NCBI RefSeq assembly: GCF_009758175.1
Contig: NZ_WRPM01000072.1
Coordinates: 1-57,195 of the forward strand
Origin: Nesterenkonia alkaliphila
GTDB lineage: Bacteria > Actinomycetota > Actinomycetes > Actinomycetales > Micrococcaceae
DNA: 57,195 nt
Reading direction: 5' to 3'
Every line of letters starts with the position of its first letter. Position 1 is the stretch's first letter. The position numbers and the translations under genes were made by a program. This document shows, one piece after another, positions 51,465 through 57,195 of the stretch. The notes under the pieces are model-generated. The model was not told the DNA's origin. It ran no database searches and was given only the letters and a program-made list of their open reading frames with translations.

Positions 51465-52541
51465 TCACTGCCGCTCAAAGATGATGTAGCCGTAGTCCCA
51501 GTCCAGGAAGAAATGGCTCTCGCCGAGCTCACTGAGCTCACCTTCGAACTCGCCCAGCTGCAGACTCTCCGCCGCCTCCGCCCAATCCAAGTCGGCGCGG
51601 AAGGGCTCCAGCTCCGCGGTCTCCAGGTTCACCGCGCTGATCCGATGAGGGCTGCCCGGAGTGTCCATCTCCCGACCGTGGACCACCAGCAGTTCGTTCT
51701 CGCCCCGGTTCTGCACCGCGCTGAGGTTCATCACCGAGCGCCATGCATTGGGGTAGTCCTCCTGGTACCGGGAAGGCTGGAAGCCGCCCTCCAGGCGGAT
51801 GCACTCCGGGTCCACCTCGGGGTCCTGCTCCACGATCACCAGGTCAGTGTCGCCGCGCACGGTGGGAGTCTGCAGGATCATCCGGCCCTCATGGGCTCCC
51901 ACGCCCCGGAGCACCGGCTCCCGGTCCTCCCACGCCTCTCGATCCGGATGCTCCACTGCCGCGCTGATCGCCACCTGCCCGGAGGCCGGGTCCACCAGTG
52001 AGACCCGGTCTGTACTGGTCCAGTCCTCGAGATGCTCCCCCACGAGCACTGCATCACCGGCGGGCACTGCGGAGAACTGTGCGCGATTGTGCATCCAGCC
52101 CCCGAAGGCGCCGTAGGTGGGCTCAGCCCCATGCTCCTGGCCCAGTTCTGCGACTTCCTCGAAGAAGGTCTCCACTGCGGCGTCGTCGTAGTCTCCATGC
52201 TGGGCAGCAGCGGCAGTTACAGTTTCTGTGAACCCTGCCCAGTCCTCGAAAACCTCCTGCGGGACACCGGTACCGCGCCAGACCTGCTCGGAGGCCTCCG
52301 GTGGGTGCTCGCCTGGGTGGACGTACTCCCCGCAGGTCCACCCCAGAGCGTCGGTGAGACCACTCTGGCGTGGACCGTCCGAGATGATGAACGCGGTGCT
52401 GATCACAGCAGCACTGACCAGGATCACTGCAGCGGTCCGCTTGCGGCCCCACCGCTTGCGCTTCTCCTGGGCTGGAGCCATCCAGTCACGGCTGCCTATG
52501 CGCTGCGCAGCGTCAGCTGGGCTGCTGTGCTCCTGACTCAT
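51465..52541 (-). CDS. Membrane-anchored extracellular protein of unknown function
   Basis: The 358-residue protein has a hydrophilic basic N-terminus, one membrane segment (residues 36-54) and a ~300-residue extracellular part with aromatic- and acid-rich repeats (VSLVDPASGQVAISAAVEHP, FEGELSELGESHFF) that suggest a beta-propeller-like fold. It is convergent with the permease gene (19-bp gap) and lies 15 bases downstream of the ABC ATPase gene on the same strand, so it may be the last gene of that operon. It carries an ACGACGACGCC copy (52179-52189). Confidence 0.7.
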   Translation of the reverse strand: MSQEHSSPADAAQRIGSRDWMAPAQEKRKRWGRKRTAAVILVSAAVISTAFIISDGPRQSGLTDALGWTCGEYVHPGEHPPEASEQVWRGTGVPQEVFEDWAGFTETVTAAAAQHGDYDDAAVETFFEEVAELGQEHGAEPTYGAFGGWMHNRAQFSAVPAGDAVLVGEHLEDWTSTDRVSLVDPASGQVAISAAVEHPDREAWEDREPVLRGVGAHEGRMILQTPTVRGDTDLVIVEQDPEVDPECIRLEGGFQPSRYQEDYPNAWRSVMNLSAVQNRGENELLVVHGREMDTPGSPHRISAVNLETAELEPFRADLDWAEAAESLQLGEFEGELSELGESHFFLDWDYGYIIFERQ

Positions 52542-52556
52542 AGACCGGTACGTATC

Positions 52557-54464
52557 TCAGTCAGTGGCCAGGCCCTGAGCGGCCAGCAGCTCACGCCGCG
52601 CATCACGGCGCTGCTTCTGTGCCACGGGATCCGGCACCGGTGCCGCGGCGAGCAGCCGCTTGGTGTAGTCCTCCTGCGGTGCTCGCAGGATCTGGTCCTT
52701 GCGGCCGTACTCGACCACCCGGCCCTTCTCCAGCACCATGATCTGATCGGCCAACTGGTCCACCACCGCCAGGTCATGGGTGACGAAGAGGCAGGCGAAC
52801 TCGAACTGCTCCTGCAGTTCGGCGAACATCTCCAGCACGCGGGCCTGGACTGAGACATCCAGGGCGGAGGTTGGCTCATCGGCGATCAGAATCGAGGGGC
52901 TCAGACTGAGCGCCCGGGCAATCGAGATACGCTGCCGCTGACCCCCGGAGAGCTCATGCGGGTAACGGTTGATGACATCCTTGGGCAGCTTGACCGCATC
53001 GAGCAGCTCCTTGGCCCGGGCAATCCGTTCCTTGGCGGTGCCGACTTTGTGCACCAGCATCGGCTCGGTGATCACATCACCGATCGGGAACCGCGGGTCC
53101 AGTGAGGCGGCTGGGTCCTGGAACACCACGCCGATCTCTCGGCGCAGGGCCTTCTTCTCAGCTCGGGGCAGGGTAGGCAGGTTCTTGCCGCGAATCAGCA
53201 GCTCCCCCTCCTCCACCTCCAGCAGCCCCAGCACTGCCTTGGCGATAGTTGACTTGCCGGAACCCGATTCGCCTACCAGGCCCAGGATCTCCCCGGGCTT
53301 GACCCCGAAGTTCACGCCTTCTACCACCCGGTTGGACTTGCCGCGGAACTTATAGGCCAGCGCGAGGTCCTTGCCCTGCAGGGCGTATTCGCTCTCCTGC
53401 GCGCTGAGGCTCTCCTGTTCGGACTTGGCCTTCTGCAGGATTTCGCGCTGCTCCTCCTGGCTGGTCTCCGAGCGCAGCTCCGGCATCGCATCGAGCAGAC
53501 GCCGGGTGTAGGGGTGTTCCGGTTCGCGGAGGATCTTCTTCACCGGCCCTTGTTCCACGACTTCACCCTGGAACATTACGACGACGCGGTCGGCCATATC
53601 TGCCACCACACCCATATTGTGGGTGATCAGCAGGACCGCAGTGTTTGACTCATCCTTCAGCCGGCGCAGCAGGTCGAGAATCTCCGCCTGCACTGTGACA
53701 TCCAGTGCAGTGGTGGGCTCATCGGCGATGATCACCTTGGGGTTATTTGCCACGGCCAAAGCGATCACGATGCGCTGGCGCTGACCGCCGGAGAACTGGT
53801 GAGGGTACTCATGGATCCGGTTCTCGGCATCGGGGATGCCCACCGCTCGCAGCAGCTCGATGGATTTGGCCAGGGCATCGGTGCCGAAGGCCTTCCCGTG
53901 GATCTGAAGGACCTCGGTGAGCTGGTCGGAGACCTTCAGCACCGGGTTCAGTGCTGTCATCGGCTCCTGGAACACCATCGAGATTTCATCACCGCGCAGA
54001 CTGCGCAGCGTGCCCGGGGCCATGCTGGTGACGTTCTTGCCGTCCAGGAACACATCGCCGCTGATGCTGGCGTTCTCTGCGGTCAATCCCATCGCTGTGG
54101 AGCTGGTGACCGATTTTCCGGAGCCGGATTCGCCGACCACGGCGACCACCTCACCGGGTCCCACATCGAAGCTCACGCCCTTGACTGCGTCCACAGAGCC
54201 GAACTCTGTGGCGAAGCTGACCCGCACATCCCTGAACTCCAGGGCCTTGTCCGTGTCGAACTCGGCCCGCTGCAGCTCAAAGACGCTGGTTCTGAGGTCT
54301 TTCTTGGCGCGGATGAAGCGTGACGCCACCAGATAGGCGATGACCAGGGCCACCGCGATGCCGAGGATAATCAGCGGCTCCCAGGTGAACTCGAACTCCT
54401 GGGCCTCTGCGTCCTCGAGTAGCTCATCGTAGTCAATCTCGGCATTGAGGATGCTGGTGATCAT
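52557..54464 (-). CDS. Fused double ATPase of a peptide-type ABC importer, with an N-terminal membrane segment
   Basis: The 635-residue protein contains two ABC ATPase domains of the OppD/OppF type: Walker A GESGSGKS at residues 111-118, signature FSGGQRQR and Walker B VIIADEPT, then a second set with GESGSGKST, LSGGQRQR and LIADEPT. It powers oligopeptide-type import. Residues 1-60 include a hydrophobic helix at 29-50 (EPLIILGIAVALVIAYLVASRF), which is not part of OppD/OppF. The ATG overlaps the permease stop, so this start is well supported and the membrane helix is probably real. Confidence 0.9.
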   Translation of the reverse strand: MITSILNAEIDYDELLEDAEAQEFEFTWEPLIILGIAVALVIAYLVASRFIRAKKDLRTSVFELQRAEFDTDKALEFRDVRVSFATEFGSVDAVKGVSFDVGPGEVVAVVGESGSGKSVTSSTAMGLTAENASISGDVFLDGKNVTSMAPGTLRSLRGDEISMVFQEPMTALNPVLKVSDQLTEVLQIHGKAFGTDALAKSIELLRAVGIPDAENRIHEYPHQFSGGQRQRIVIALAVANNPKVIIADEPTTALDVTVQAEILDLLRRLKDESNTAVLLITHNMGVVADMADRVVVMFQGEVVEQGPVKKILREPEHPYTRRLLDAMPELRSETSQEEQREILQKAKSEQESLSAQESEYALQGKDLALAYKFRGKSNRVVEGVNFGVKPGEILGLVGESGSGKSTIAKAVLGLLEVEEGELLIRGKNLPTLPRAEKKALRREIGVVFQDPAASLDPRFPIGDVITEPMLVHKVGTAKERIARAKELLDAVKLPKDVINRYPHELSGGQRQRISIARALSLSPSILIADEPTSALDVSVQARVLEMFAELQEQFEFACLFVTHDLAVVDQLADQIMVLEKGRVVEYGRKDQILRAPQEDYTKRLLAAAPVPDPVAQKQRRDARRELLAAQGLATD

Positions 54465-55618
54465 TTCTTCCTCCTGAACCGCAGCGGGTTGCTCTTAGGC
54501 TCGGCCGCGGAGACCATATGGGTGGCCTGCCCCGGCTGGCCGGGCACGGAATCGGTCTCGGCACGTTCCTTCTGCGCGCGGTTGAGTCCGCGCAGCCCCA
54601 GCGACTGCAGCAGGCCTGGGCGCCGGTCACCCACCCGCTTCTGACGTGGGTCATAGGCATCGCGCAGCCCGTCACCGATGAAGTTCACCGACAGGGCAAT
54701 GGCGATGATGAACAGACCCGGGAACCAGAACAGCCAGGGGCGGGTCTGGGAGGCGCCGTCATAGTAGTCGACCAGCGATCCCAGTGAGACCTCAGGCAGC
54801 TGGACGCCCATGCCCACCCAGGACAGGGTGGACTCCAGCAGAATGGCTGCGGCGATGGAGAACGTGGCGTTGACGATGATCACGCCCACACTGTTGGGCA
54901 GCATGTGCTTGAGGATGATCCGGACCGGTGAGGCCCCCATGGACACCGCGGCGGCCACGTACTCCTTCTCCCGGAGGGAGAGGATCTCGGCACGCACCAG
55001 ACGGGCCAGTCCGGTCCAGGTCACGCACCCCAACGCAATGGCCAGCAGCCACACATTTCCTTGGGTCATCTGTCCCAGGATGGCTGCCAGCACCAGCAGC
55101 GGCACCACGATGACGATATCGGTCAGGCGCATCAGCAGCGACTCCACCCAACCGCGGAAGAACCCAGCCAGGGCGCCGATCACCACACCGATGAGAGTGG
55201 AGACGATGCCCACCACAAAGGCGATGATCAGCGACTGCTGCATTCCGTACATCACCTGGGCGAAGTAGTCCTGGCCCATCTGGGTCTGGCCGAAGGGATG
55301 TTCGCCTAGGATCTGGCCGTCCTGGAACATCGTGGGCCGGCCGCCGTCGATCACGGGACCGGTGGCGGTGAAGGTCTTGTCCCACCAGCCCGGAATGATC
55401 CCGTAGCCGATGGAGCTGAAGGACACCACAGTCATAAGGGTCAGTGCGATCAGCGAGATCACGGCTGGCTTATGCGCAAAGAAACGCTTGCGCACCATCT
55501 GGCTCTGGGAGAGTGACTCTCCCTGGGCCTGGAGCTTGGCATCCTCGACCTCGGCGAGGTCCACCATCTGCTGCTCGAGATCGGCCTGAGTCTGTTTGGG
55601 GGTCTGTTCGTTGCTCAT
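54461..55618 (-). CDS. Peptide-type ABC importer permease (DppC/OppC family)
   Basis: The 385-residue protein has ~6 membrane segments and the EAA-type loop AAVSMGASPVRIILKHMLPN. The extracellular loop after the first segment (HPFGQTQMGQDYFAQVMYGMQQSL) is typical of DppC/OppC. The ~50-residue cytoplasmic N-terminus and the long basic C-terminus exceed the usual size. Both ends overlap neighbouring genes by four bases, showing translational coupling to the DppB-like permease and the fused ATPase. Confidence 0.92.
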   Translation of the reverse strand: MSNEQTPKQTQADLEQQMVDLAEVEDAKLQAQGESLSQSQMVRKRFFAHKPAVISLIALTLMTVVSFSSIGYGIIPGWWDKTFTATGPVIDGGRPTMFQDGQILGEHPFGQTQMGQDYFAQVMYGMQQSLIIAFVVGIVSTLIGVVIGALAGFFRGWVESLLMRLTDIVIVVPLLVLAAILGQMTQGNVWLLAIALGCVTWTGLARLVRAEILSLREKEYVAAAVSMGASPVRIILKHMLPNSVGVIIVNATFSIAAAILLESTLSWVGMGVQLPEVSLGSLVDYYDGASQTRPWLFWFPGLFIIAIALSVNFIGDGLRDAYDPRQKRVGDRRPGLLQSLGLRGLNRAQKERAETDSVPGQPGQATHMVSAAEPKSNPLRFRRKK

Positions 55619-57150
55619 ACTCGGATCCTTGGGTCGAGGACGGCATAAAGAATGTCAGCAATGAGGTTGAACATCACGGCCACAAAGCCGGTGATGACCA
55701 CAAATCCCATCACAGGGGCTGGATCCACGTTCTGCAGCGCAGTGATGAATAGCTGACCCATACCGTTCCAGTTGAAGACTCTTTCCACGATGACCGTGCC
55801 GCCGATCAGACCCGCGAAGTCGAAGGCCACAATAGTGGCCAGCGGAATCAGGGCGTTCCGGAAGGCGTGCTTGAGCACCACAGTGCGCTCATTGGCTCCC
55901 TTGGCCCGGGCCGTACGGATGTAGTCCTGGCGGGAGACCTCGAGCATCGAGGCTCGGGTGTACCGGGTGTAGGTGGCCAGTGAGATCAGCATCATCAGCA
56001 CTGTGGGCACCCACAGCTGGGTAAGCAGGTCGAGGTTGACCTGCCACCAGGTGACATCGTCTTCGGTGAATCGCCGGCTGTGGGAACCGATAGTGGAGAT
56101 CGGCCGGGGCTTGAGGCTCATCATATTGGGCCAGTGGTACATGAAGTGATCGAGCAGGATCAGCCCCGAGGTCAGCGCCCCGGTGAGCACGGCCACCGCA
56201 GTCGCCTGACCCTTGGCGTAGCCGCCCATCAGCCGGGCCACAACCACGCAGACCGCGATGGTCAGCACAAAGAGTGCACCCAGCAGGAACCAGCCGCCGG
56301 GAGGGTCCTGGAGGAAATCCCAGGTGGCGTAGTAGGCCACGATGCCGATCAGCGCGACCGTCAGCGCGGTGTAGAGCACCTGACGGTTCTTCAGTCCTGC
56401 GATGAGGGCGGTGAAGCCCACCGCCAGCCCCAGGGCCATCACGATCAGGCCGATCGCTCCGATGCGCGGGCTCAGGGCGAAGCTGGTGGAGTCGAAGTAC
56501 CAGAGCGCGCCTGCGCTGAAGAGGCCGACCGCCACACCGGTGATCAGCCGTCGCAGTGGAGGCCCGCCGGCGACCAGTGGCACGCCTATGGCCAGCACCA
56601 GCGATATGAAGAATATCTGTCCTGTGGTGAACTCTGCGCCGTCCTGCATCCAGTTGTTGTAGTGGATGGCCAGGTAGTCCTTGGCCAGCACTGCGGCCCA
56701 GAAGGTCGGCAGGGAGAAGAAGAAGAAGACAACGAAGGAGACGGTGTAGTCAAACGTCGAGTACTGCCGGATAGCGGCCAGGATACCGATCAGGATGCCC
56801 AGAACGATCGAGGCGATAGTTGCGATGAGGACCAGGCGCAATGAGTCCTGCGCGGCCTGCATAAGGATCGGGTTCAGCTGTTGGCCGTCTCGGTTGGTGC
56901 CGAAATCGCAGGAGAGACGGAAGCATCCGAGCATGCCCTGCAGCCACCCCCAGTAGCGGACGTACCAGGGTTGGTCGAGCTGCATGTGATGGATCCGCTG
57001 CTCCATCTGGAACGGAGCGTCCGGGTCGTTGCTCTCGCGGAGGTCCTCCAGGGGGTCCCCAGAGTGCACCACCAGGAAGAAGACCAGGATGGAGGAGAGG
57101 AAGAGCACCACGAGGGTACTGCCAAGACGTTTAAGGATGTATTTCAGCAA
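55615..57150 (-). CDS. Peptide-type ABC importer permease (DppB/OppB family) with large internal membrane insertion
   Basis: The 511-residue protein has the DppB/OppB start MLKYILKRLGSTLVVLFLSSILVFFLVV and C-terminal EAA loop (RQDYIRTARAKGANERTVVLKHAF, residues 407-430) with VVERVFNWNGMGQLF. Residues ~178-345 are not part of the normal ~310-340-residue protein: they form ~5-6 extra hydrophobic segments. The first gene seen in the operon; a substrate-binding protein gene would be expected beyond the window edge. The 45 bases upstream hold no recognisable gene. Confidence 0.88.
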   Translation of the reverse strand: MLKYILKRLGSTLVVLFLSSILVFFLVVHSGDPLEDLRESNDPDAPFQMEQRIHHMQLDQPWYVRYWGWLQGMLGCFRLSCDFGTNRDGQQLNPILMQAAQDSLRLVLIATIASIVLGILIGILAAIRQYSTFDYTVSFVVFFFFSLPTFWAAVLAKDYLAIHYNNWMQDGAEFTTGQIFFISLVLAIGVPLVAGGPPLRRLITGVAVGLFSAGALWYFDSTSFALSPRIGAIGLIVMALGLAVGFTALIAGLKNRQVLYTALTVALIGIVAYYATWDFLQDPPGGWFLLGALFVLTIAVCVVVARLMGGYAKGQATAVAVLTGALTSGLILLDHFMYHWPNMMSLKPRPISTIGSHSRRFTEDDVTWWQVNLDLLTQLWVPTVLMMLISLATYTRYTRASMLEVSRQDYIRTARAKGANERTVVLKHAFRNALIPLATIVAFDFAGLIGGTVIVERVFNWNGMGQLFITALQNVDPAPVMGFVVITGFVAVMFNLIADILYAVLDPRIRV

Positions 57151-57195
57151 AGCTGGGATCGCCTTCCGAAGTGATCAGGATTGAACAGTCGGGTG

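Noticed and set aside
2042-52189. The 11-mer as a KOPS-type replication-polarity signal
   Set aside because: Seven copies on one strand and five on the other in 57 kb show no strong skew. Not fully excluded without the whole chromosome.
1-57195. CRISPR arrays, insertion sequences or a replication origin
   Set aside because: I looked for evenly spaced direct repeats, transposase-like frames and DnaA-box clusters and saw none.

Overview
The window reads as a piece of the chromosomal core of a high-G+C actinobacterium. Gene order fits Micrococcales, most likely Micrococcaceae: infB-ylxR-nusA-rimP beside proS, the dxr-rseP pair with ispG nearby, rpsB-tsf-pyrH-frr-cdsA, and the dapD / gltA / dapC / fdxA / typA neighbourhood. 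Secreted proteins carry very acidic tails, which suggests but does not prove a salt-tolerant host such as a Nesterenkonia relative. I see no prophage, transposon, insertion sequence or CRISPR array.

Layout. 1-2577 (minus): translation and transcription factors infB (N-terminus only), ylxR, nusA, rimP. 2658-4514 (plus): proS. 4520-6856 (minus): three acidic envelope proteins (lipoprotein, OmpA-domain protein, lipoprotein). 7119-12580: GNAT, ispG, a second GNAT (minus), then dxr-rseP (plus). 12613-15280: DUF1648-like protein and an ArsR-type repressor divergent from an MFS exporter, with two inverted-repeat operators between. 15223-16291: a frameshifted Gfo/Idh/MocA oxidoreductase. 16303-21050 (minus): DivIVA-like protein, cdsA, frr, pyrH, tsf, rpsB. 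21461-22751: M23 peptidase and an SRPBCC protein, then a CAU tRNA. 23038-28603: three GT4 glycosyltransferases, a PTPS-fold protein with a degenerate active site, an MDR dehydrogenase and a CDP-alcohol phosphatidyltransferase. 28613-31585: holin-superfamily membrane protein, TM2 protein, siderophore-interacting protein, hsp20. 31644-36479: LOG protein, tRNA-Asn, purU, GNAT, SDR, then a GNAT plus enolase-superfamily racemase pair. 36487-39689 (minus): TAXI-TRAP transporter. 39914-47477: dapD, acidic membrane protein, gltA, dapC, membrane protein, fdxA and typA. 47570-48273 (minus): VapBC-like toxin-antitoxin pair. 48506-51445: orphan FtsX-like permease. 51465-57150 (minus): membrane-anchored protein of unknown function and an oligopeptide-type ABC transporter.

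Four signals go beyond routine annotation. (1) The 11-mer ACGACGACGCC occurs 12 times on both strands, in several reading frames and twice between genes; a hand estimate gives about 0.1 expected. (2) At least ten genes have a TANNNT-type -10 box ending 6-7 bases before the start codon, so they are probably translated from leaderless mRNAs. (3) hsp20 has an HspR-type inverted repeat (HAIR) upstream and a hairpin that can bury its Shine-Dalgarno sequence, consistent with dual heat control. (4) A PTPS-like protein lacking its usual Cys and a zinc ligand is in a gene set with a dehydrogenase and glycosyltransferases, possibly an unrecognised small-molecule or glycoconjugate pathway. All functions are inferred from reading the sequence and translations; no database search was run.
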